Shown: piece by piece, positions 37,448 to 46,310 of the stretch
Layout: each line of letters begins with the position of its first letter
Numbering within the stretch: position 1 is the first letter of the stretch
Origin: Paraburkholderia haematera
GTDB lineage: Bacteria > Pseudomonadota > Gammaproteobacteria > Burkholderiales > Burkholderiaceae
Length of the DNA: 64,000 nt
Direction of reading: 5' to 3'
Assembly (NCBI RefSeq): GCF_905220975.1
Contig: NZ_CAJNBK010000001.1
Span: forward strand, 496,001 to 560,000
The notes under the pieces: generated by a model
The model's database searches: none
Told to the model about the DNA's origin: nothing
The model's input: the letters and a program-made list of their open reading frames with translations, nothing else
Made by a program: the position numbers and the translations under genes

Positions 37448-37466
37448 TGGCACGCGCTACGTGCCA
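37448..37466. promoter_or_regulatory. Inverted repeat, possible operator
   Basis: TGGCACG-CGCTA-CGTGCCA, a perfect 7-5-7 inverted repeat about 90 bases before the minus-strand start. The TGGCAC half resembles part of a sigma-54 element, but the TTGC half is missing, so an operator is more likely. Confidence 0.4.
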
Positions 37467-37666
37467 GCCCTCGATTGCGGCAGTATTTAGGACGCCGATA
37501 TGATCGACCAGCGCTGCTGGCCGCGGATCCTAGTTTGCATGCCAAGGCGGGGGGATACGCGCCCTTCGGTGTGTGCGGCGCGTGTTTGACACTCGTTGAG
37601 CGACGAGATCGTGGCGGTATCGTTCGGTCGCAAGCGGGAGGTCTGCGTTCATTCGCCACTAGGCGA

Positions 37667-37717
37667 TTACAACATGTGCCGCAGACGCCGCTTACAACAT
37701 GTGCCGCAATACGCCGC
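37667..37717. repeat. Two-copy tandem repeat of 25/26 bp
   Basis: Copy 1 (37667-37691) and copy 2 (37692-37717) are directly adjacent. They share TTACAACATGTGCCGCA at the start and ACGCCGC at the end, and differ by G versus AT in between. Either a recent duplication or a double protein-binding site. Confidence 0.75.
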
Positions 37718-38163
37718 TTATTTGCACTTCACTCGTATGTCGCCCGGTTGATGTTTTCTCTTTCAATGCTATTCGCGGGCGCAATTGTGTTTTTCTTTGC
37801 GTCATCGGCGCTCGGTTGCGGCGCTTGCAATGCATGATGGTTGGGCTGTTGCGATGGTTTTTTCAAACACGAGGGAATCGGAATCCCACGTGAGGGCGTT
37901 TCCACCGAATCGCGAGTAGTTCGAGGTAAAACTGACAAGGTCATTTGCCACATAAACAACAAGAAAATGCAACATGATCGTGTTGACACAATCTTGGAAT
38001 AACGTGAGGGCTGTCTAGTAGCATAATGGCGTCCCACGGCTCCAGCTAGCGTGCTCGATTTGCCAGCCTGCGTTTGAAACGGCGCGCTGAGCGGCTCGGT
38101 CTGCGCGGTGGTCAGAAGCGGTGCCAGCCGCTAACGTCGCATCCCAGCTATCACGTAACCGAT

Positions 38164-41100
38164 ATGAAAGTCTCTCAAATCATCGCGAACGCGCAGGTCA
38201 TTAGCGCCGGACGCTCACGCTATAAGCCCAAAATCAGCGTCGTGACGCCGACCTATTGCCGTAATGCGGAAGGGCTGCTGCTTCGTTGTCTGGATTCCGC
38301 CGCCATGCAGTCGTTCGCTGATTTCGAACACGTTATTATCGACGACGGTTCGACGGACGGCTCTCAAGCCGTTCTGACTGACGCAGCGTTGCGCGACGAC
38401 CGGATCGTCTATATCCGCCACGACAAGAATAGCGGCTTGCCGGGGGTTCGAACCAACGAAGGCATCATGCGCGCGCGTGGCGATGCAGTCGCATTCTTAT
38501 TCGACGACAACGTTTTCGCGCCCGATTTTCTCGAAAAAGCGTGGCACAAACTCGAGACCAGTAATGCCGACGTGATCATTACGAACGTCGAGATGCTGAC
38601 CAAGCAAGGCGATGGATTCATGCTCGGTGGCTGGCCGCAAACCATCGAGATGATGCGCAACCTGAACACGATTCCGAACGGCGGCGTGCTCGTGCGTCGT
38701 TCGTTCTTCGAGCGCTTTGGTCTTTACGATCCGCATCTGCTGCTGCGTCGCGTTTGCGACTGGGACCTGTGGCTGCGCGCACTGCGGCTCGGTGCCAAGT
38801 TCGCTTTTCTCGATACCGTCAGCGCGGTGGAGCACGGGCTGGTTTCGCCCAACTCGCTTGGCAACACCGTCGCGTGGGACGTCAAGGCCGTCTACGGCTA
38901 CATGATGGACGAGCGTTATTTCGCCGAACGAAGCGCGACCCTGACGCCGGAGCGGATCGTTGACGTGGATGTTCTGGACCCCACGCCATTCTTTCCCTAT
39001 TTGCGTAATTCCGGCGAATGGCTCGAGGTCGTCAAAACCTTTTTCGAGCCCTTTGCCCGCCGCCTGAGCGCCGATCCGGCGAAGGCGTTGACGAATCGGC
39101 AATCTTTTGCGATGCCGAGCACCTGGTTCGAAAGAGCCGAAGGACCGCAGCGTCGCCGTGTATTGATTGTCAGCAATGTCGTCAATGCGTGGGTCGGCAC
39201 CTGGCTCGACGAACTGAGAAACGATCCCGCACTAATCGTCCTGAATACGCCGGAATGGAATCTGTCGGCGTTCAAGCCGGCTGATATCGACGTGTTGATG
39301 GTGTTCGAAGGAAGCTACGTCCGGACGGTTCACCAGATCGAAGCATTTCGCGACGCCGGCGTGCCCGTGATTTATCTGGCCGACGCCGGCGTGGGTTCGG
39401 ACGAGCATGCCGAAAGGCAAGGTGCGGACCCACGCGATTTCCTGCAAAACAAGGATGTCGCGAAGACGTTTGAAGGGTACGCGTTCTTCGCTCAGCCGCA
39501 CGCCACCATGACTAGCCAGCAGCGCGGCGTCGCCGTGCAGATCGCAGCCGCGTCGATGGTGGTGGTGGGCAGCGCAAGCGCCTACAAGACCCTTGGCGCG
39601 TCGTGTCCGCATATCGAGTTGCCGCGCCTGCCGGAGGGTTCGTGGGGGGGCTGTGAAGGCGCCGCGGCGCCCGTTCAGGCGGATGCCACGTTCGGCCTGC
39701 CGTACGGCGTCGTTCCCGGCGCGCTGGAACAGGTCATGCCGCCGAATCATCGTCCGCCTGCGGGGGGCGCCGTCAACGCGAAGGTATTGCGCTCGAGCTG
39801 GGAGTCGCTCAGCGCGCTCGTGCAGGTGCGCCACGATACCCGCATCGCCATTTCTGCTTCGAGCTACGACGAATTGTCCGCGTTCGAGCGTTTCGGCATT
39901 TCGGCCACCGCGGCGCGTAACGGAATCGAAATCGTCGCGACCAACGGCCGCACGCTGAAGGTGGATCCGCAGGCGTGCAGCGCCATCGGCGACTGGATGC
40001 GCAACTACGTGCGGATTGCCTCGATGCATCACGGCAATACCGGCGCTCGCACCATGGCCGTCTTTCTGAACAGCGAAATGTTCTCGGGGTCCGAGGTCTA
40101 CGGCCTCGCTCTCGCGCGGAACCTGTCGCTGCTTGGCGCAGACGTTCGTGTCTATGTTCCCGAGGAGCACAAATACGGCGCGGATTCGGGCTTGAGCGAA
40201 ATCAACGATTGGCTGGAGCGCCACGGGCTCAAGCCGGTCAAACGCGCACCCTATACGGTCGGCGCTGTGTTCCTGCATTTCGATCAGGCGCGCCGGGACG
40301 CGGAGACCGAACGGCTCGATACGTTCATCCGCGAACGGGGAATCGGCGTGGCGATCTGTTCGGGTTTCATGCCGGTATTCGCGATGGACGCCACGCAGCG
40401 CTCGTATCGGGTCTACCAGGCCCTGTTCCAGCCCTCCGCGTACGATATCGCGGATCTCTCGTATCTCCGTGGCCGGGTCGATGGAATCCTGTCCGATTGC
40501 GAATGGTCGCTCAGTCATTTTGCGCGAATTTCCGAAGTGCCGTCCAGGGTTGTGCGCACGTCCCTACCGCTCAATGAGGCGGCAGCGACGCCGGTGAGGA
40601 CGCAGCCGCGTTGGGCGACAGGTCCTGTGCGCATCGCGATTGGCGGGACGCTACAACCGCGCAAGCGTCAACTGGAAGCAGTGCTTGCCGTTTCGGCTTT
40701 GCGCGACGCAGGCTATGACGTCGAGCTGAATATCTATGGGTACGCACTGTCCATGCTCGATAGCTACGTGCGGCAGATCGACGAACAGATTGAAAAGCTG
40801 CATCTCGATACGCGCGTGCGCCGTTGTGGCCTCGTGCAGTTGAGCGAGATTGCCGAGAATAACGACATCATCCTGTCCGCGTCGCTAGACGAGAGTCTGC
40901 CGCAGACCTTGCTCGAACTGCTGCGCTGCGGCCTGGTGGGCACGGGCGTGCTGAGTGGCGGCATCGATGAAATCCTGACGGACAACGTGACCGGCTACCT
41001 GACGCACGACGCGTCGGTGGACGGCATCGCCGCGGTGCTCAAGCGGGCGATCGACGATCGCGCACACTGGTCGGATCGGATCCGCGAGACGCAAGCCATC

Positions 41101-41232
41101 CTTGCGCGGGATTACGTCCGCGAGTCCGCGTCCAATGCGCTAGTTACGCTGCTTTTCGAGGGCAGCGACGGCGGACTCGCCATGACGGCGGCGCGCAAGG
41201 TCAGGGCGGCGGAAGCCTTGGCAGGAACCTGA
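38164..41232 (+). CDS. Very large glycosyltransferase (GT2 + middle domain + GT4)
   Basis: A 1022-residue protein. Residues 19-140 are a GT2 domain (KISVVTPTYCRNAEGLL, VIIDDGSTDGSQ, DDN metal site). A middle domain (about 325-480: RRVLIVSNVVNAWVGTWLDE) resembles half of a GT-B fold. The C-terminal 400 residues are a GT4 enzyme (FLNSEMFSGSEVYGLALARN, then VRIAIGGTLQPRKRQ and DESLPQTLLELLRCGLVGTG). The ATG at 38164 begins the family-like sequence; an upstream in-frame start is less likely. The GT2 domain is paralogous to that of the divergent 864-residue protein. Two catalytic modules point to addition of two sugars. Confidence 0.87.
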   Translation: MKVSQIIANAQVISAGRSRYKPKISVVTPTYCRNAEGLLLRCLDSAAMQSFADFEHVIIDDGSTDGSQAVLTDAALRDDRIVYIRHDKNSGLPGVRTNEGIMRARGDAVAFLFDDNVFAPDFLEKAWHKLETSNADVIITNVEMLTKQGDGFMLGGWPQTIEMMRNLNTIPNGGVLVRRSFFERFGLYDPHLLLRRVCDWDLWLRALRLGAKFAFLDTVSAVEHGLVSPNSLGNTVAWDVKAVYGYMMDERYFAERSATLTPERIVDVDVLDPTPFFPYLRNSGEWLEVVKTFFEPFARRLSADPAKALTNRQSFAMPSTWFERAEGPQRRRVLIVSNVVNAWVGTWLDELRNDPALIVLNTPEWNLSAFKPADIDVLMVFEGSYVRTVHQIEAFRDAGVPVIYLADAGVGSDEHAERQGADPRDFLQNKDVAKTFEGYAFFAQPHATMTSQQRGVAVQIAAASMVVVGSASAYKTLGASCPHIELPRLPEGSWGGCEGAAAPVQADATFGLPYGVVPGALEQVMPPNHRPPAGGAVNAKVLRSSWESLSALVQVRHDTRIAISASSYDELSAFERFGISATAARNGIEIVATNGRTLKVDPQACSAIGDWMRNYVRIASMHHGNTGARTMAVFLNSEMFSGSEVYGLALARNLSLLGADVRVYVPEEHKYGADSGLSEINDWLERHGLKPVKRAPYTVGAVFLHFDQARRDAETERLDTFIRERGIGVAICSGFMPVFAMDATQRSYRVYQALFQPSAYDIADLSYLRGRVDGILSDCEWSLSHFARISEVPSRVVRTSLPLNEAAATPVRTQPRWATGPVRIAIGGTLQPRKRQLEAVLAVSALRDAGYDVELNIYGYALSMLDSYVRQIDEQIEKLHLDTRVRRCGLVQLSEIAENNDIILSASLDESLPQTLLELLRCGLVGTGVLSGGIDEILTDNVTGYLTHDASVDGIAAVLKRAIDDRAHWSDRIRETQAILARDYVRESASNALVTLLFEGSDGGLAMTAARKVRAAEALAGT

Positions 41233-41238
41233 ACCCAT

Positions 41239-42180
41239 ATGACGGATCATCTGCCAGTATTGTTGATCGGAGCGTCCGGCATGATCGGGTCTGCAATCGC
41301 ATCGATCTTACCTGAGCACGGATATACGGTGCGCGTGTTGGTGCGGGACGGCGGCCCGGCGACTCCGCTTGCACGCCGGCCGGACGAGATCGTCCGTGGC
41401 AACATTATGACGGGGCAAGGTCTGGATGAAGCGGTGAAGGGCGTTCAGACTGTGCTGTATTTTGCGGGTACATCGGTTCCGGCCACCTCGGGGGACAACC
41501 CGGCGATTGAGTTTGAAGCCTCGCTGCCACCGCTCACGAACGTATTGAATGCGTTGGTTCGCTGCAATCCGCAAGCAAGGTTCTTTTTTCCGTCAACCGG
41601 TGGCGCAATATACGGATCCTGCGACAACGCGCCGAGTGAATCGAGTCCAACGCATCCCTTGTCGGCCTACGCGCTGGGCAAAGCGCTGGCGGAACAAACG
41701 GTGCAGTTTTATAACGACGTTTTCAATATTCGCAGCGATATCCTGCGCATCTCCAACGCCTATGGAAACGCGCGGCCAAGACACGTGCCGCAAGGCGTGA
41801 TCGATCATTTTCTCGACAACGCGATTCGTGGTGTGACATCGCAGGTTTGGGGCAGCCTGGATGTGCAGCGCGACTACATTTTTGTCGACGACGTCGCGCA
41901 TGCGGTGCTGGCCTTGTTGAAGTCGAACCGGCGGCCCAGTTCGGTCTACAACGTCGGGCAGTCTGAAAGCCATTCGTTGCGCCAGGTGCTGAGCCTTATC
42001 GAGCAGGTCACCGATGGGCGGCACCGCTGTGAATTGGCCAACGACCAGTATTCAGGCGTGGCACGCAGCTCAATCGATTGTTCGCTTTTGACGCGTACCG
42101 TGGGATGGCGTCCGAGCGTATCGCTCGGAGATGGGATCGCTCTTACGTGGCAACGAAAATGCGCGTTGCGTGACAGATAA
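41239..42180 (+). CDS. NAD-dependent nucleotide-sugar epimerase/dehydratase
   Basis: A 313-residue extended SDR. LLIGASGMIGSAIASILPEHG carries the dinucleotide motif. FFPSTGGAIYGSCD holds the active-site Ser/Thr region and AYALGKALAEQ the Tyr and Lys (Y-x-x-x-K). RDYIFVDDVAHAVLALL and NVGQSESHSLRQVLSLIE are typical of GalE-like epimerases. The precise sugar is unknown. It starts six bases after the large GT stop and is followed by a strong terminator. Confidence 0.85.
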   Translation: MTDHLPVLLIGASGMIGSAIASILPEHGYTVRVLVRDGGPATPLARRPDEIVRGNIMTGQGLDEAVKGVQTVLYFAGTSVPATSGDNPAIEFEASLPPLTNVLNALVRCNPQARFFFPSTGGAIYGSCDNAPSESSPTHPLSAYALGKALAEQTVQFYNDVFNIRSDILRISNAYGNARPRHVPQGVIDHFLDNAIRGVTSQVWGSLDVQRDYIFVDDVAHAVLALLKSNRRPSSVYNVGQSESHSLRQVLSLIEQVTDGRHRCELANDQYSGVARSSIDCSLLTRTVGWRPSVSLGDGIALTWQRKCALRDR

Positions 42181-42186
42181 TAAAAT

Positions 42187-42216
42187 GGCGCCTTCAATAT
42201 TCGAGGCGCCTTTTTT
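42187..42216. terminator. Intrinsic terminator
   Basis: A GGCGCCT / AGGCGCC stem with a 10-base loop, followed by TTTTTT. It ends the 38164-42180 unit and sits against the 3' end of the convergent 42219-44987 gene; an A-run before the stem is weak, so the reverse function is uncertain. Confidence 0.9.
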
Positions 42217-42218
42217 AT

Positions 42219-44987
42219 TTACTGGTAGACCGGTTCGCAGAACAGGTGAATTTTCTTGACCTGCCGCAACGCGTTAAGGCCGCGCCATTCGATCGTGCGG
42301 ATGCCTAGCGCCTCGACTGCCGGGAGGGCTATCAAGCGAATACGGACGAAGCCACGAGCGACGTCGATCGGCGTGAAGGAAATCTCGACGGGCTCGACTG
42401 ACAGGTCGCCGCGCGGTGTGAGTTTCGCACCCGCAAGCATATTGTTCGAGTCGGCCGACCATACCGCACAATCGAATAAGGGTGTCTGCGCCGACGGCGT
42501 GAACTGCGCGGTGACGGCCAGCCGGATTCCCGCCAGCGATCCGCTCTCAACCGGGAGATCATAAATCCACTCCTGCCCGCTGCGCCAAAGATTGCTTTCC
42601 TGCAGCCGCAATCCTTGCGTGATCCACCCGTGCCGCTCGCCAAATTGCTTCAACGAATTGAAGCGCGGCGAAATCAGGCCGGTGAGATTTTGCGCGCGTC
42701 GACGGTAAAGCCGGATAGCGCGGCTCAAAGGCTCTCCGCCGCTTTCGCGAGACAAAGCCGCATTAACCGCCTGCTTCTGCAACGGGTGCGGTTCTTCGAA
42801 CACGGTTTCGATCACCGGCTGGGGCACGGGCTCGTGTTCCGGTTCTGGCGCTGCGGCGGTAAGGGCAGCAGCTTGCGCGGCTTGCTCGGCCGCAATGCGC
42901 GGCTCTTCCAGATGACGCTGCAGTTGTGCAACCGTCTTTTCCAGTTCCTCGAATTTGCTGCGCTGCTGCTGATCGCGCCGGATGAGCTCGGTATTGACCG
43001 CTGTAATGCGCTTGGCGATGAGCGTTCCGTCCGCCTCGATGGCCTGATGGGTGCCGACGACTGCGCGCTCCACGCGGTCCAGTCGTTCGCTGAGCGCAAC
43101 GAGTTCGGTGTGTAGCGACCGCAGTTGGTGATTCACGCTACGCGCGTCGGTCGCCATGCTTTCCATCTGCAGCCGCCAGTGCGCCACCACCTCGCCCAAT
43201 TCGGACACCGACTTCGGCAGCTCGGCGAGCGCCGTGAACATGTTCGCCTCGCCAACCCTCGCTTCCTCAGCCCGGCGAGCCGTGAGGACCGGCGGCTCCT
43301 GATAGACCGTGGTTTGCGTACGCTCGGCAAACTCGGCTGCGCTGATCGGCGACTTGACGACGAGCATCTGCAGTAGCATTTGCTCGCACACGTCGTTCAG
43401 GGAGTGCCGCAACACACGCTTGGCGGGCTCTTCTAGGCCCCGGTAAGCCGGCATGTAGAAGAATTCGCACTTCAGCAGGCGCAGATCGGCAAGCCAGTTG
43501 CTGTGGTCCGACGAAGCCAGCCCCCAATTGATCGCCGAGGGGAAGTCGTAGTCGGCAACCTGCAGCGCCGTTTCGGCGGCGTTCGTGAAGAAGCGCGCCG
43601 TGTGTTCGTTGAATACCTGGACGTGGTACGGATTGGCAAGGTTGAGTCCCGTTGCCGAATAGGGCGCCACGATGGTCACCAGCGCCCTGTCTTTGCAGAC
43701 CCGGTGAATTTCGTGGATCACGTGCGGCAGATCGTCGAAGTGCTCGAGCGAATGTGACGCGACCAGGTAGTCGACAGAATCTTCCGGCAGCGGAATGCCC
43801 TTGTTGAGGTCCGCCGTAATGTCGACGCCCGGCAGCGGAAAACGGTCGATGCCGATGAACCCGGGACGTTTCATCGGCCCGCAACCCAGATCGACTCTCA
43901 CCACGCGCTGCGCGGTTGGGATGGCCTTGCCGAACAGATGCTCGCGTTCTGCGCGGTCGGTGATGTCACCGCGGTCGTCCTTGGTGATCCAGAAGGTTCT
44001 GAGATCGTTATCATCCACCCAGCCTTGATACGAGAAGTGGCAGCCGACGCAAGACTTCGTTGCCTGATCGCGCTGATCGAGCCGCAGGGTGTGGCACAAC
44101 GCGTGCCGTTGCTGGTCGACGGACTCGCCGGCCGGATTTTCCGCAGACGGAGTGCCGAGCGCTTCTCGATTTTGCAGGAGCCGGTGACAGGCGAACTCGC
44201 GGCCGTCGGTGTCGAAGCACCAGAAGCCCTGTTCGACGATCGGGCAGCCGCCGTGAACGGACGCCGAACGCACGGGAGGCGGCGCATCCGGCCGGGCGGC
44301 GAGCGGCACGCCAAGAGCGTAGGTGTCGTCCGCACCGATGTCGTCTTCTGTCAGAAAGCCGGCGCACTTGTTGAGGTTCTTGACTTCCGTGCTGTCGAAG
44401 CCCGGCAGCGCCATGGTGACGACCGGGCACGCCAACGGTGTCAGTGCCGTCAGAATCTCGCAATCGGTGGTCGTGTCGCACCACACGACAACGCGTCCGC
44501 CACGTTCGCGCAGAATATTGCCAACCAGTTGGGCGAAGCGCGAAAAAGACGGATGACTGGTCGGCGTGGCATGCACTCCCAAGTCGACCACTGCGATAGT
44601 GGGGGACGTTTGCAGAAGCGTTGCGATGCGCTGGAGGCTGGCGTCGTCGATAAACGGCGGTAGTGGGCCGTCCTTCGGCGCTACCATTTCAATGGCCAGT
44701 CGCTTAAATTCTGAGTTCAATCGCTGTTTGCCCATGTAGAGGTGGGGAGTAATGATGATGCAGACGTGCGGGGCTCGTACGAACTCTTCGCAGCGTCGAA
44801 CGGTCGATGAAGCAGCACTTTCGATGCCCACAAAATCGAGTGGCGTCTGGACGCCGACAAAAAATACAGTTTTGTGAACAATGGCGCGACGAGGAAGATT
44901 GACTTGACAAACGCCCTGTGTAATTGGTTGGGCCGGCCGCATTCCGTGTTGACCCAGTATAGTAAAGATACCACGCGAGTTTCGCAA
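42219..44987 (-). CDS. Radical-SAM/SPASM-like + methyltransferase + coiled-coil protein with C-terminal beta domain
   Basis: Up to 922 residues; the start is uncertain (ATGs also at 44942 and 44735). Residues about 100-320 look like the back half of a radical-SAM barrel plus a SPASM-like Cys cluster (GGCPIVEQGFWCF, REFACHRLL, CVGCHFSYQGW), but no CxxxCxxC is seen. Residues 363-520 are a class I methyltransferase (RVDLGCGPMKRPGFIGID, LVASHSLEHFDD). Residues about 600-720 are a coiled coil, then an Ala/Glu/Pro linker, then a beta module (771-922) shared with the 864-residue GT. A methyltransferase plus coiled coil recalls WbdD, the chain terminator and molecular ruler of ABC-exported O antigens. 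That role is inferred. Confidence 0.75.
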   Translation of the reverse strand: MRNSRGIFTILGQHGMRPAQPITQGVCQVNLPRRAIVHKTVFFVGVQTPLDFVGIESAASSTVRRCEEFVRAPHVCIIITPHLYMGKQRLNSEFKRLAIEMVAPKDGPLPPFIDDASLQRIATLLQTSPTIAVVDLGVHATPTSHPSFSRFAQLVGNILRERGGRVVVWCDTTTDCEILTALTPLACPVVTMALPGFDSTEVKNLNKCAGFLTEDDIGADDTYALGVPLAARPDAPPPVRSASVHGGCPIVEQGFWCFDTDGREFACHRLLQNREALGTPSAENPAGESVDQQRHALCHTLRLDQRDQATKSCVGCHFSYQGWVDDNDLRTFWITKDDRGDITDRAEREHLFGKAIPTAQRVVRVDLGCGPMKRPGFIGIDRFPLPGVDITADLNKGIPLPEDSVDYLVASHSLEHFDDLPHVIHEIHRVCKDRALVTIVAPYSATGLNLANPYHVQVFNEHTARFFTNAAETALQVADYDFPSAINWGLASSDHSNWLADLRLLKCEFFYMPAYRGLEEPAKRVLRHSLNDVCEQMLLQMLVVKSPISAAEFAERTQTTVYQEPPVLTARRAEEARVGEANMFTALAELPKSVSELGEVVAHWRLQMESMATDARSVNHQLRSLHTELVALSERLDRVERAVVGTHQAIEADGTLIAKRITAVNTELIRRDQQQRSKFEELEKTVAQLQRHLEEPRIAAEQAAQAAALTAAAPEPEHEPVPQPVIETVFEEPHPLQKQAVNAALSRESGGEPLSRAIRLYRRRAQNLTGLISPRFNSLKQFGERHGWITQGLRLQESNLWRSGQEWIYDLPVESGSLAGIRLAVTAQFTPSAQTPLFDCAVWSADSNNMLAGAKLTPRGDLSVEPVEISFTPIDVARGFVRIRLIALPAVEALGIRTIEWRGLNALRQVKKIHLFCEPVYQ

Positions 44988-45446
44988 TTGACGCCTTGAG
45001 TTGGTAACCGTATGTTGCCTCTTTGTTGCCGTGTCTTACAGGCCCCGGCGGCATATGGCTGACACAATTGTCTGCTGCTGTCTTCCGTGCGGAGAATTTG
45101 TATTAATCGGACGATTTAATGTTTTTCTGGGTTTTCCTGAATAAAAAATCGGTGAATTTGTTAAAATATATAATCCGATTAAAATTCGAGCGTGCCATAT
45201 TAAATGGCTGTGCTGCAATATCGGTGTCTTCCACTTGCTTACTTGCGCGGTGTTGACTTGACGGCCTGCGCAGCCCGCCGGGTGCGGGCATTCCGCCGAA
45301 TCGTCAGCCCGCGCCTCACGCACCGTGTTTCCCGAACCTCCTCTTGGTAACAAATCGCAATCGGACTGCCCAAAATCCGCTTTTTCCTTCAAACTACGAA
45401 ACTTCGAAATGGGGGCGAATTGGGGCGAAGTAATGTCAGTGGTGTG
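44988..45446. other. A+T-rich divergent promoter region
   Basis: About 460 bases between divergent units. Positions 45110-45190 are strikingly A+T-rich for this genome and include a perfect TATAAT at 45169-45174, without a clear -35. Probably the promoter of the 45447-50171 operon. No gene seen. Confidence 0.5.
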
Positions 45447-46310
45447 ATGCGGCAATCAGGCGCGGCGCAAGAGGCACTGCGGCCGCGCGCAGAGGCCGTC
45501 GATTTGTCGATTTCCGTGGTGGTGTACAGGCCGGATGTCGCACAGCTTGAGCGCACGCTCGCGACGTTGCGCGTGAGCTGGGCCGCGCTGCAGCGTACGG
45601 CCCCGGATTTGTCCGCGAGCATCTTTCTGGTCGACAACGGCGGCGCCCCTGACATGACCGCCACCGTCCGCGCCTTCGCAGGCCTCGATATACCGTGCAC
45701 CGTGATTGCGGGACACGGCAACGTCGGTTACGGCGCGGGACATAACCTTGCGCTGGCGCAAGCCGACAGCACTTATCACCTGGTGCTCAATCCCGATGTC
45801 GAACTGGCAGCAGATGCGCTGGAGAAAGCGCTGGCCTTCCTCGATACCCACTCGGGCTACGGCTTGCTCACGCCATACATCTGCGACGAACATGGCGAGC
45901 AGCAGTTTCTCTGCCGCCGCTTTCCAACGGTGCTCGATCTGCTCGTGCGAGGTTTTTTCCCGGAGAAGCTGCGCGCTCCGTTCGCTGGGCGTCTGTCGCG
46001 CTATGAGATGCGCGGCGAGGTCAACGACCAGGACACGGTGATCAATCCGCCCATCGTCAGCGGTTGCTTCATGCTGTTTCGCACGGATGTCTTACGGCGC
46101 CTCGATGGCTTCGACGATCGTTATTTCCTCTATTTTGAAGACTACGATCTGTCGCTTCGCACGCACGACGTGTCGGACGTCGTCTATCTGCCCGCTGTGC
46201 GCATCCTGCACCACGGTGGCGGCGCGTCGCGCAAGGGCTGGCTGCACGTGCGCCTGTTCGTCGTGTCGATGGTGAGGTTCTTCAACCGCTTCGGATGGAG
46301 ATGGCTGTGA
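45447..46310 (+). CDS. GT2 glycosyltransferase (WbbL-like)
   Basis: A 287-residue GT-A enzyme. ISVVVYRPDVAQLERTLATL, the GHGNVGYGAGHNLAL acceptor-donor loop, YHLVLNPDVELAADAL (DxD-like NPDVE) and YFLYFEDYDLSLR are standard for the rhamnosyltransferase-like WbbL group. The start is uncertain: ATG 45447, GTG 45444 or TTG 45420. It begins an operon with an epimerase, an initiating transferase and a dehydratase, with short overlaps throughout. Confidence 0.87.
   Translation: MRQSGAAQEALRPRAEAVDLSISVVVYRPDVAQLERTLATLRVSWAALQRTAPDLSASIFLVDNGGAPDMTATVRAFAGLDIPCTVIAGHGNVGYGAGHNLALAQADSTYHLVLNPDVELAADALEKALAFLDTHSGYGLLTPYICDEHGEQQFLCRRFPTVLDLLVRGFFPEKLRAPFAGRLSRYEMRGEVNDQDTVINPPIVSGCFMLFRTDVLRRLDGFDDRYFLYFEDYDLSLRTHDVSDVVYLPAVRILHHGGGASRKGWLHVRLFVVSMVRFFNRFGWRWL

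Larger units (their letters stand above)
37359..38163. other. Divergent intergenic region with palindromes and a tandem repeat
   Basis: About 800 bases between two divergent large glycosyltransferase genes. No credible gene was found. It contains a 16-bp palindrome, a 7-5-7 inverted repeat and a 25/26-bp tandem repeat, listed separately. A TTGACA at 37983-37988 lacks a matching -10. It is expected to hold both promoters. Confidence 0.5.

Noticed and set aside
37448-37466. Sigma-54 promoter reading of TGGCACG-N5-CGTGCCA
   Set aside because: The GC half of a -24/-12 promoter should end in TTGC; the right arm is instead the exact complement of the left, so a dyad operator fits better.
39232-40518. 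428-codon minus-strand frame inside the large glycosyltransferase gene
   Set aside because: Composition is typical of antisense frames in high-GC DNA; no domain motif, while the plus strand has clear GT motifs.
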